Notes: generated by a model not told the origin, from the sequence alone. A stretch of 6,721 bases of DNA from Bacillota bacterium (GCA_023426765.1 JAEZBW010000381.1:1-6721); one strand, 5' to 3'; shown: positions 1 through 6,326, numbered from the stretch's first letter. Numbers and translations: made by a program.

Positions 1-12
1 AAAATAGTTTTT

Positions 13-54
13 AGGAAGCTGATCTGTATTTTTTTGTTACAGCTTCCTTTTTTC
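13..54 (+). terminator. Intrinsic terminator facing right
   Basis: A 9-bp perfect stem (AGGAAGCTG at 13-21 with CAGCTTCCT at 40-48) encloses an 18-nt loop and runs directly into six T on the plus strand. In the minus direction the stem is followed by TAAAAAC, which is a poor U-tract. It therefore most likely ends a plus-strand transcript entering from the left of the window, convergent with the tail genes. It lies about 55 nt past the stop of the last tail gene but has the wrong polarity to be that operon's main terminator. Confidence 0.75.
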
Positions 55-107
55 TTACCCATTTTATATAATGGAAATGTCAAAGTAAAGGAAAATTTAC
101 CGCCAAG

Positions 108-743
108 TTAGACCGGGCTTAACAGCAATGTCAGTAATAAATGCTTGTCATCTGTATAATTCGGATGCTTTTCTACAGAAACAACCTGATATGTTTTTTC
201 TATGATTGGTCCGTTGATGTACTTGTACTCCTGCCCCGTTACAGTAAATGCCGCTTCGTTTCCGGCGGCTTCTCGCAGCTCAATATCTTGGATTCTTAAA
301 TAGCTGGAATGCCTGCTGGTAATCTCCCATCGGTAGTACAGCCACGCAGATACAGGAAAACTAAAAACATACCATCCTGTACTATTCGGGCTGTTATCAG
401 TTGTCAGGAGATTCCAGTTTGCTCCATCCTCTGAACCATATACATTGAACCCATTGGGAGGGTAGCTTCCGATATTCCATCTGAAGCCCGAAGCATATGT
501 TTTTTCACTGAACTGCACTTGAATCCATTGTGTTCCTGTTTCCCTTGTATACCAATAACTTGAAGTATCACCGTCAAACGCTCTGCTGGCGGCATAGCTT
601 GAATATTGGCTGCTTGCTGTCGCTGTTCCCGTTGGCCTAAAGTAATTCTTCCCCCTTACGGATGGAGGGTTCTTGCCTGAAACATCTCCAACCAGCTTCT
701 CAGTAAACTCTATGGCGATCTTCTGCCCTAATCCCTTACTCAT
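108..743 (-). CDS. Phage tail-tip protein with discoidin (F5/8 type C) domain
   Basis: A 211-residue protein. Residues about 38-158 look like an F5/8 type C (discoidin) fold: the hallmark AFDGDTSSYW at 55-64, QWIQVQFSE at 72-80, VYGSEDGANW at 101-110, YYRWEI at 136-141 and a closing RIQDIELR at 150-157. Such jelly-roll domains bind sugars or surface polymers, so a role in receptor binding at the tail tip is the natural inference. The flanks (about 1-23, with IAIEFTEKLVGDVSG, and 162-211, with AFTVTG, QVVSVE and LLLTL) read like the two halves of one Ig-like (Big/SwmB-type) beta domain into which the discoidin domain has been inserted. The ATG at 743 has GGAGG at 753-757 and overlaps the preceding stop by 8 nt, so translation is probably coupled. 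There is no signal peptide, which fits a structural virion part. The discoidin call is firm; the tail role comes from context. Confidence 0.85.
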   Translation of the reverse strand: MSKGLGQKIAIEFTEKLVGDVSGKNPPSVRGKNYFRPTGTATASSQYSSYAASRAFDGDTSSYWYTRETGTQWIQVQFSEKTYASGFRWNIGSYPPNGFNVYGSEDGANWNLLTTDNSPNSTGWYVFSFPVSAWLYYRWEITSRHSSYLRIQDIELREAAGNEAAFTVTGQEYKYINGPIIEKTYQVVSVEKHPNYTDDKHLLLTLLLSPV

Positions 744-2049
744 TCCATATCGCCTCCACTTCCGGCAATGGCATGTCCGGGAATACCAGATTCACAGGCA
801 TGAACTGCGCCTCTATCCGTTCATACAAGTCGCCCGCCTCATTGGTCATGCCTGTCAGGACGATTCCGACATTTCCCTCCACAATGTTGATTCCAAACTC
901 CAAAAACGTGTCATCAACGAGGACATCATACACGTATCCTTCTTCCACCGTTGTTACAGACTTGATTGGAATGGCAACCGATGTCAGCGCATCATTTAAG
1001 GCAACCGTTGGTGTGTTTTTTGTTTCATACCTAAGCCTGAACCTCACTTTGAAGCCCCAATCCTCATAGGGTTGTTCCTCTTCGTTCAGCCTTATCACCG
1101 GCATATTCATCACTTCAATAATGGAATTGTCTGTTCTGCCAAACAACAAATCGCCCAATTGCGCTGAAGCTACCACGGTTATGGTTTCGTCAGCATAAGC
1201 ATGACAGTATGTCACTTCAAACATCTCAGCCTTCGCACCTGCAGTTACAGCTATCTTTGACGATTCTATAGCCATGCCTGCCCAGTTTCGAGGGGTTATC
1301 AGCCAATGGACCTGTCCGAGAGTGTCCTCTATTACAAAGCCCATTCGGTAGTCATTGGTGATAAATAGGTTCAAACTGACAGCAGTACCAGTAAAGCCTG
1401 CTACCTGCTTTGCTGTTTCCCAGATCCGGCTGCCGTCTGCCTGCTGGCAGTAGTTCCGGTACCAGACCGAACCGTCGGTCTTGATGTATGCCGCTACAAC
1501 TCCATGGTCCTGCGCCATGAAGAACCTGTTCTTCCAAGCCCGGATAGCTCTCACATAAACCACTTGTGTATCCAGCTGGAACCGGGTGCTTTCATCATCC
1601 CAAAGTTGCCGCCACAAGTTCTGGCTTTCATCCACCCAGAATATCCACGGCTTTTCTTCCGTTACCAACCGCCATGTCCTTCGATATTCCTCCCAGCGTC
1701 CGTCAAAGGCGACGGCCACCGCTGAACCTGGTCCATTTTCAAACTGTTCTTTCCAGCCAACCTTCAGCTTGTCCGGGTATTCCCGGATTGCTGTTTTGAC
1801 AATTCCGTCCTCCACATGAATCTCATATATCCGGTTAGGAGAACCATAGGCTTTGAATCTTCTTGGTGCTACACTTACATCACCCAGGTTCGGTTTTTCC
1901 CTGATGGTTTCTACCGTCCAATAGTCTGAGTCCATTACTGTTGTTCTGGCTCTGCTGACCTTGATGCTCATCCGAGGATCTGCCTTGGTTGAAGGAGTCT
2001 GTTGGCTGCTTCTGAGTTTTTCATTAAGCGAAGAGGTTACCTCTCTCAC
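736..2049 (-). CDS. Putative phage tail/baseplate protein, beta-propeller-like
   Basis: A 437-residue protein starting at GTG (2049), with a strong GGAGGAGG at 2057-2064, 7 nt upstream; the GTGA junction overlaps the previous stop by 4 nt. No signal peptide or membrane segment is visible. Residues about 72-300 are beta-rich and carry spaced Trp/Gly strands (NLWRQLWDD 144-152, GSVWYRNY 193-200, GQVHWLITPRNW 245-256). These recall the blades of a tectonin or sialidase-like propeller, but this is a reading by eye. The C-terminal part (about 345-437, with GNVGIVLTGMTNEAGDLYE near 392-410) looks like a separate beta domain. Its place between the tape measure block and a discoidin-domain protein suggests a baseplate or tip component that contacts the cell surface or carries the adhesin. 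It does not look like a classical Dit, Tal or peptidoglycan hydrolase. The gene is certainly real; its exact role is not established. Confidence 0.7.
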   Translation of the reverse strand: MREVTSSLNEKLRSSQQTPSTKADPRMSIKVSRARTTVMDSDYWTVETIREKPNLGDVSVAPRRFKAYGSPNRIYEIHVEDGIVKTAIREYPDKLKVGWKEQFENGPGSAVAVAFDGRWEEYRRTWRLVTEEKPWIFWVDESQNLWRQLWDDESTRFQLDTQVVYVRAIRAWKNRFFMAQDHGVVAAYIKTDGSVWYRNYCQQADGSRIWETAKQVAGFTGTAVSLNLFITNDYRMGFVIEDTLGQVHWLITPRNWAGMAIESSKIAVTAGAKAEMFEVTYCHAYADETITVVASAQLGDLLFGRTDNSIIEVMNMPVIRLNEEEQPYEDWGFKVRFRLRYETKNTPTVALNDALTSVAIPIKSVTTVEEGYVYDVLVDDTFLEFGINIVEGNVGIVLTGMTNEAGDLYERIEAQFMPVNLVFPDMPLPEVEAIWNE

Positions 2050-2414
2050 AACTCAACCTCCTCCTTCACGATCATGCTGAACTTGCCCTCGCAGAAGCTT
2101 TTACTCGGATCTCCATTTCCATAATTTAGCTTTTTCCAGTCAATTGCTTCATTAATATATACAAGGTATTTTTTGCTGTGATGAACCAGAGCCAACAAGG
2201 TTCCCTGGTCAACCATATTGTTCAGCCGCTCAGCCTGATTGAAACTGGTTATAGCCACCGCATCAATTGTTTTGATGGGTTCGCCAATGATCTGGACATG
2301 GTAGGTTCCGTCCAGGAGCCTGTTTACCTGTTTGTTAGACTGGTATTTCATCGGGGAGACTTCTCTTATGATCCTTGCTAGGGGTTCGCCCTGGATGCTT
2401 TCAAGCCTTACCAT
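2046..2414 (-). CDS. Small minor tail protein downstream of tape measure
   Basis: A 122-residue protein that I do not recognise by sequence. The ATG at 2414 overlaps the tape measure stop by 7 nt and has GGGAGG at 2425-2430, 10 nt upstream; a later Met (residue 22) has no ribosome site, so the first ATG is preferred. It has no signal peptide or transmembrane helix. The body alternates short beta strands (GTYHVQIIG 36-44, LLALVHHSKKYLVYI 73-87, KFSMIVKEEVEL 111-122) with a helical stretch around SFNQAERLNNMVDQG (57-71). By position it resembles the small protein that follows the tape measure gene in many long-tailed phages, such as lambda gpM, which sits at the tail tip. That parallel is one of gene order only. 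The gene ends in a GTGA overlap with the next gene, so the two are probably coupled. Confidence 0.6.
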   Translation of the reverse strand: MVRLESIQGEPLARIIREVSPMKYQSNKQVNRLLDGTYHVQIIGEPIKTIDAVAITSFNQAERLNNMVDQGTLLALVHHSKKYLVYINEAIDWKKLNYGNGDPSKSFCEGKFSMIVKEEVEL

Positions 2415-4681
2415 TTGAGCCTTGCCTCCCTTCGGAACTGGTCCATCACAATATCCACAACACCGGCCAGTTCATTTTTGTTATTGATGCCCCTGACCTC
2501 TATTACACCGGTATGCTCTATGACGGAACGGGAAGCTGAGCCTGCAGCATCAAGTTTCAAGCTTGCATTCATATCAAAGTCCTTAGGAATTGCTTTCTTC
2601 ATATCTTTCTCAACGCCGTTCATAGCTTCCAGAAATCCTACGCCTATGCCCTGTCCCATGTTTGAGCCTATTCCCGCAAACACCGTCGAAGGTGAATGAA
2701 TCCCTAACAGGTCCTGCACACCACCTACGATACCATCGATAAAGCTGTTAAACTTCTCCCGTAACCAGTCGCCCATGGAGACGATTCCATCCCATAAGCC
2801 CCGGATGATGTTTTTCCCGATATCAACGATGGATGTGACAGCCTGACCGATACCGTTAATAATGGCAGTGACGATTTGAGGAAGCTTCTCAACTAATTGT
2901 GGGATTGCCTTGATCAGGCCAATAGCCAATTGGACGGTTAACTTAATGCCCATCTCGACAATCTCTGGAAGGTTGTCCGTTATGAAGTCAATAATTGATT
3001 CTATAATCTCAGGCAGTGCATCCATCAACCTTGGCAGGGCTTCCAGCAATCCTTCCGCCAGCCCTTCAATAATGGAGAAGGCGGCTTCGAGGATTAAACC
3101 CATGTTCTCGATGATCGTTTCAACGATCAGGAGAACCGCATCAATGATGGCGGGTATCAGTTCCGGGAGAGCTTCTCCGATCCCTTTGGCAAGAGTAACG
3201 ACCAACAGAATCGCGCCTTCGACGATGGCAGGAAGATTGTCAATCAGGCCCTTAACCAGAGCAAGAACAAGCTGCAGGGCACCTTGCGTAATTTGAGGAA
3301 GGGCATCCAGCATAGCCTGTAATAACGTCATTACAATAGTAATAGCTGCATCAATGATTGTTGGTAGATTGTCAATAATCGCACCGCCGATGGAGGTAAT
3401 CATATCAAGCCCTATCTGGATGAACTTGGGAAGGTTGTCCATCAACATATTGGTAAGGCCTGCGACTGTATCGCCAACTACCTCACTGATTTTATTCCAG
3501 TCTCCTCCAGCTTCATTCAACCCTCGGGTGAAATCACCGATAAGGGATACCCCGTCATCAGCAAGAGTCTGAAGCTGTGGAAGCAGTACCATGCCAAGAG
3601 CGTTTTTTGCAGCGTTTGTACCGGACTTTAACCGCTGGACGCTGTCATCAAAAGCGCCTAATTGGTTGATGGCGTCTTCGCTCATGACAGCACCCATTCG
3701 TTTTGCTTCCTCGGTTAAAGCAGCTATCCCGGAGCTGCCCTGAGCAATCAGCGGATTAAGATCCCGTGCCGACCTTCCGAAGATCTGCATGGCAATCGCA
3801 TCTCGTTCGGTTTCATTGGCCACCTTGCCAAGAGCATCAATGGTTTCCCAATACACCGTCTCTCCGTCCCGCAGTTGGCCGTTGCTATCGGTAACGGAAA
3901 TACCCAGCTTTTCATATGCTTCTGCATACCTGGCGGAACCATCTCTTGCTTCGGACATGGATTTAATCTGTTTGGCCATGGTTCCTGTCAGGGTTTCCAT
4001 AGACACATCCACAAGCTCTGCAGCGTATTGATATGCCTGAAGCCTTTCGGTGCTCATACCGGTAACCGTTGACATGGTGAGGATTTCATCGGCATAAGCC
4101 GCAGCACCAACGGTCATATCGGTTAGGGCTTTTGCGGCAGAGACAGCAGCTGTTCCGATGGCGGCCATGGAAGCGGCCATCGCTTCGCCGACACCTTTCA
4201 GTACACCACCCAGCTTTTCAAAGCGGTTTCCGGCATCATCCGCTTTATCCGCGCTCTTTTTGACCTCTTTACCGAATTCATCAGCCTGTTTCTCAGTATC
4301 ATTGAACTCTTTACCGGCGGTATCCAGAGCCTTATTGTTCTGGTCCAGTTCCTTCTCCATTCCGTTGAGAGCTGCTTTTGCATTGTTCAGTTGTATCTGC
4401 CAGGACTGTGTTCTTTTATCGTTTTCACCGAAGGAGGTGGCAGCATTCTGCAGAGCCTTTTCCAGGGTGGAAATCTTCTCTTTTTGTGTATCTATCTCTT
4501 TGTTGAGGACCTTATTTCTGGCCGTTATCGCTTCAATAGATTTATCCTGTTTGTCGAACTGGGAGGATACCAGATTCATTTCAGATCCCAGGACTTTGAA
4601 ACTCTGGTTGATGTCCCGGAGGGTATTTTTGAACCCCTTCTCACCCTCAATTCCTATCTTTAAACCGAAATTGTCTGCCAC
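2408..4681 (-). CDS. Phage tail tape measure protein
   Basis: A 757-residue protein that sets tail length and is ejected with the DNA in long-tailed phages. Residues about 25-165 are charged and coiled-coil-like (LEKALQNA, GMEKELDQNNKALD). Residues 165-200 are Ala/Gly-rich and hydrophobic. Residues about 190-400 resemble the TP901/PhageMin_Tail core (TERDAIAMQIFGRSARDLNP, then AINQLGAFDDSVQRLKSG). Residues 414-611 are nine hydrophobic 22-residue units. Near 658-685 is the common tape-measure ending LLGIHSPSTVFAGIGSNMG. The GTG at 4681 is chosen because AAAGGAGG (4689-4696) lies 7 nt upstream; an in-frame ATG at 4723 would lie inside a terminator stem. At the usual ~1.5 angstrom per residue the tail would be about 114 nm (inference). 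No frameshifted chaperone gene lies upstream, which is unusual; a terminated secreted-protein gene does. Confidence 0.95.
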   Translation of the reverse strand: MADNFGLKIGIEGEKGFKNTLRDINQSFKVLGSEMNLVSSQFDKQDKSIEAITARNKVLNKEIDTQKEKISTLEKALQNAATSFGENDKRTQSWQIQLNNAKAALNGMEKELDQNNKALDTAGKEFNDTEKQADEFGKEVKKSADKADDAGNRFEKLGGVLKGVGEAMAASMAAIGTAAVSAAKALTDMTVGAAAYADEILTMSTVTGMSTERLQAYQYAAELVDVSMETLTGTMAKQIKSMSEARDGSARYAEAYEKLGISVTDSNGQLRDGETVYWETIDALGKVANETERDAIAMQIFGRSARDLNPLIAQGSSGIAALTEEAKRMGAVMSEDAINQLGAFDDSVQRLKSGTNAAKNALGMVLLPQLQTLADDGVSLIGDFTRGLNEAGGDWNKISEVVGDTVAGLTNMLMDNLPKFIQIGLDMITSIGGAIIDNLPTIIDAAITIVMTLLQAMLDALPQITQGALQLVLALVKGLIDNLPAIVEGAILLVVTLAKGIGEALPELIPAIIDAVLLIVETIIENMGLILEAAFSIIEGLAEGLLEALPRLMDALPEIIESIIDFITDNLPEIVEMGIKLTVQLAIGLIKAIPQLVEKLPQIVTAIINGIGQAVTSIVDIGKNIIRGLWDGIVSMGDWLREKFNSFIDGIVGGVQDLLGIHSPSTVFAGIGSNMGQGIGVGFLEAMNGVEKDMKKAIPKDFDMNASLKLDAAGSASRSVIEHTGVIEVRGINNKNELAGVVDIVMDQFRREARLKW
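2849..3442 (-). repeat. Nine 22-residue repeats in the tape measure protein
   Basis: This segment encodes residues 414-611. The hydrophobic sequence can be cut into nine consecutive units of exactly 22 residues, most starting with a variant of (I/L/T)-D/E-N/A-L-P followed by an amphipathic helix. Examples are IDNLPTIIDAAITIVMTLL at 436, LDALPQITQGALQLVLALV at 458, IDNLPAIVEGAILLVVTLA at 480 and TDNLPEIVEMGIKLTVQLA at 568. Between 502 and 545 the motif spacing drifts (26 then 18 residues), but the register returns exactly, so that stretch counts as two units. Twenty-two is twice the 11-residue period known from tape measure helices. DNA identity between units is low, so this is a protein-level repeat. 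Confidence 0.8.
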
Positions 4682-4688
4682 GTTATCG

Positions 4689-4696
4689 CCTCCTTT
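4689..4696 (-). promoter_or_regulatory. Ribosome binding site fixing the GTG start of the tape measure gene
   Basis: AAAGGAGG on the minus strand sits 7 nt before the GTG at 4681. This is near-ideal strength and spacing and outweighs the upstream in-frame ATGs at 4723 and 4711. Those two fall at the stem of the neighbouring terminator and at the end of its U-tract, respectively. Confidence 0.85.
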
Positions 4697-4712
4697 CTTG
4701 ATTTTAGGCATG

Positions 4713-4742
4713 AAAAAAGACACCCTGCATTTTGGAGTGTCC
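4713..4742 (-). terminator. Intrinsic terminator of the secreted-protein gene
   Basis: On the minus strand, GACACTCC pairs with GGGTGTC (plus-strand arms 4719-4725 and 4734-4741): a 7-bp stem with one bulged base and an 8-nt loop, followed at once by six T (plus A-run 4713-4718). It lies about 90 nt past the stop of the 274-residue secreted-protein gene and ends about 30 nt before the tape measure start. Read on the plus strand, the stem is followed by CG-A-TTTTTT, so weak action in that direction is possible, but no plus-strand gene needs it. Confidence 0.75.
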
Positions 4743-4833
4743 GATTTTTTAGTACTCTTAACATTTATAGTTTATTAAGTTAGAATGCTTTTTCTATAAA
4801 TAATACCGGATAATAAGTCTTGATCTAATATAA

Positions 4834-5658
4834 CTAAATTGTACTATTTAAACCCACTTTTTCCAACATTTCTTTCACGAGATCAAATCTAATATATCCT
4901 TTAGAATTATAGAGTATTATATCATCTTCATGAGCATACACTTGATTAAGAATAGCACCTACTATACTTGCTGATGATCCTTTGTACAGAGCAATATAGA
5001 TTTTGGGATCTTCTGCTTCTTTCCAAATTTTATGATAGCTTATCCCATATGTTTTTAATGATGGGGTATTATTCCACCTATCGATAATTCCATATTCATC
5101 AAGACCCCTTATTGTATAATACAAGACTCCATTATATTTTATTACGTCTGCAATATCGTATTCACCCTTTAGCTTGCTTCCTTCTGGTAATTCTGATCTT
5201 AAAGTAAGTTCAGTAACTACATTTGGATCATTGAGATCAACATATCGAATCGCATTTGTTTGGTCCGGAACAGGTATGCTGGGATCAATGGTACCCAGAA
5301 CGATTCTTGAAGTATCTTTAGTCGTTGTTGATGTTGGGTATGATTCCTTAGTTCCCGTAGGTTGAGATGGAGTCGGTTGTGGTGATTGTTTACCACTATC
5401 GTTTAGAGTTAACATACCCGTCTTATCACTATACGAATAAGACATACCAAAAACATTTGAGAAATATTTAGCAGGTAAATAAATATCACCCTCAGAGAAT
5501 ATTGCATTACAGGTTTCATTTTGTTTTACCCCGTTTAAAAATACCCCTACTTTCCACATCTTTGCAGATATGTCTGCTGCAAAAGCATAAGTTGTTAGCG
5601 ACAATAATAAGCCAATCACAATGCCCATTGATAGATACTTGAACTTCTTGATTTTCAT
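4834..5658 (-). CDS. Secreted stalk-domain (copper amine oxidase N-like) protein
   Basis: A 274-residue protein read from the ATG at 5658, which has GGGAGG 7 nt upstream. An open extension to 5775 has no ribosome site and would bury the signal peptide. Residues 1-28 form a classic Sec signal: KIKK, a hydrophobic core GIVIGLLLSL, and a cleavage region TYAFAAD. Residues about 35-85 match the copper-amine-oxidase-N-like or stalk domain of Firmicutes surface proteins (VFLNGV, then EGDIYLPAKYFSNVFGM, then DKTGMLTL). Residues about 86-113 are a Ser/Thr/Pro/Gln linker. Residues 114-274 (with NDPNVVTELTLRSELPEG, YNGVLYYTIRGLDEYGI and GYIRFDLVKEMLEKVGL) form a folded alpha/beta region that I do not recognise. 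No LPxTG or membrane anchor is seen. GC in sampled lines is about 30-40%, against 40-58% in tail genes. With its own promoter and terminator beside a tail module, it resembles a prophage moron that alters the host surface; that function is inferred. Confidence 0.75.
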   Translation of the reverse strand: MKIKKFKYLSMGIVIGLLLSLTTYAFAADISAKMWKVGVFLNGVKQNETCNAIFSEGDIYLPAKYFSNVFGMSYSYSDKTGMLTLNDSGKQSPQPTPSQPTGTKESYPTSTTTKDTSRIVLGTIDPSIPVPDQTNAIRYVDLNDPNVVTELTLRSELPEGSKLKGEYDIADVIKYNGVLYYTIRGLDEYGIIDRWNNTPSLKTYGISYHKIWKEAEDPKIYIALYKGSSASIVGAILNQVYAHEDDIILYNSKGYIRFDLVKEMLEKVGLNSTI

Positions 5659-5665
5659 GTATAAA

Positions 5666-5671
5666 CCTCCC
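5666..5671 (-). promoter_or_regulatory. Ribosome binding site fixing the start of the secreted protein
   Basis: GGGAGG on the minus strand lies 7 nt before the ATG at 5658. It settles the start in favour of the form that begins directly with the signal peptide, instead of the 39-codon upstream extension. Confidence 0.85.
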
Positions 5672-5857
5672 TCGTATAATATAACTTTACCATGCCCAGC
5701 TTTTACTTCTCCATTAACACAACTCTTCATTTTCCAAGTTGCGGTGTCATCATGAGCTCTAAAATGGCTGTTCATAGGCTACTAATCGTGAAGTTTCTTT
5801 GTATCACTCAATTTCCAATTAGTTTTCGAGATCACTCTACAACTAACTACTATATGT

Positions 5858-5873
5858 AAATGTTACTACATTT
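5858..5873. repeat. Small inverted repeat just downstream of the promoter
   Basis: AAATGT-TACT-ACATTT is a perfect 6-bp dyad with a 4-base centre. It lies about 10-25 nt past the predicted transcription start, where an operator could sit. The region is so AT-rich that chance is a fair explanation, and the hairpin is too weak and lacks a U-tract to act as a terminator. Confidence 0.3.
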
Positions 5874-5889
5874 TAACATAATAACATAA

Positions 5890-5918
5890 ATTATACTAAT
5901 TGTTAAGAATACTATCTA
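5890..5918 (-). promoter_or_regulatory. Likely SigmaA promoter of the secreted-protein gene
   Basis: On the minus strand a perfect TATAAT (5895-5890) is preceded by a 17-nt spacer and a weak -35, TAGATA (5918-5913; four of six match TTGACA). The start would be near 5883, giving an unusually long leader of about 225 nt to the ATG at 5658. No better -10/-35 pair was found closer to the gene. Confidence 0.45.
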
Positions 5919-5926
5919 ATGTACTG

Positions 5927-6304
5927 TTATGAAGTAATCAACAGATCCTTTAGTCGGATTCCATAGAACTCTTCCCCTGAAATCGGCTCGCCCTCAGTTT
6001 CAACCTGCATGAGGTGATCACCAAGTCTAAACAACAGGCTTTTAAACTCATCACAAACTTCTTTCTTTGTTAATAAAAAGGTTGTATTTTTCTCAATCCA
6101 GGTACGATACTCATGGTTGTCGGCTGCAAGAATGTCGACACCCCACACGAGCTTTTGCTGAACATTAAACTCAACAAAATAGCTTTTGCTTATTTCAGGT
6201 TCTTCGCCTCGCCAGATCCCTTTGATGTCGCCATAATCTGTTGAGCATACAGCAAGAATCTTGCCGTCAACAGATCTGTTCAATTGCTTTACTGTGATCT
6301 GCAT
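5927..6304 (-). CDS. Unrecognised 125-residue protein in SOS-type operon
   Basis: I do not recognise this protein. The ATG at 6304 has a strong AAAAGGGGG (6312-6320) 7 nt upstream and lies 22 nt behind the stop of the frameshifted gene, so the two share a transcript from the LexA-box promoter. It has no signal peptide, membrane helix or coiled coil and looks like a small soluble cytoplasmic protein. The N-terminal half (1-60) is beta-rich (KILAVCSTDYGDIKGIW, SYFVEFNVQQKLVWGV). A middle stretch (63-92) is mixed, and the C-terminal part has a compact RLGDHLMQVETEG ... GEEFYGIRLKDLL pattern (93-122) typical of small beta-barrel proteins. Two Cys (20, 84) do not form an obvious metal site. Its operon suggests a damage-response or accessory phage role. 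An immunity-type or polymerase-accessory protein are open alternatives, neither shown. Confidence 0.7.
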   Translation of the reverse strand: MQITVKQLNRSVDGKILAVCSTDYGDIKGIWRGEEPEISKSYFVEFNVQQKLVWGVDILAADNHEYRTWIEKNTTFLLTKKEVCDEFKSLLFRLGDHLMQVETEGEPISGEEFYGIRLKDLLITS

Positions 6305-6326
6305 CTTGAAACCCCCTTTTCAATAA

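Larger units (their letters stand above)
5659..5926. other. AT-rich 268-bp intergenic leader
   Basis: No supported gene lies between the stop of the 125-residue gene and the secreted-protein start. The right part (5850-5925) is extremely AT-rich and holds the likely promoter and a small dyad. The left part is an apparently untranslated leader of about 225 nt that happens to stay open in the frame of the downstream gene as far as 5775. I see no clear intrinsic terminator for the upstream 125-residue gene here, so some SOS transcript could run into the secreted-protein gene. Confidence 0.5.

Noticed and set aside
13..54. Main terminator of the tail operon
   Set aside because: The minus-strand U-tract is TAAAAAC, too poor; the hairpin is oriented for plus-strand transcription.
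2910..3296. 128-codon plus-strand frame, Ser/Ile/Arg-rich
   Set aside because: Mirror of the repetitive hydrophobic segment of the tape measure gene; its regularity comes from the 22-residue repeats.
4682..4723. A 14-residue extension of the tape measure protein to ATGs at 4723 or 4711
   Set aside because: These codons overlap the terminator hairpin and its U-tract and lack a ribosome site; the extension is itself the ribosome-site sequence of the GTG start.
4158..4778. 206-codon open frame on the plus strand
   Set aside because: It is antisense to the tape measure gene, has Ser/Phe/Leu-rich shadow composition and no ribosome site, and runs through the terminator.
5690..5770. Short upstream open frames (for example an 8-codon one) as a leader peptide
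   Set aside because: No ribosome site and no regulatory hairpin pair or codon run that would suggest attenuation.
5659..5775. A 39-codon N-terminal extension of the secreted protein to an ATG at 5775
   Set aside because: No ribosome site precedes that ATG, the extension would place the signal peptide 40 residues inside the protein, and the ATG at 5658 has an excellent GGGAGG.
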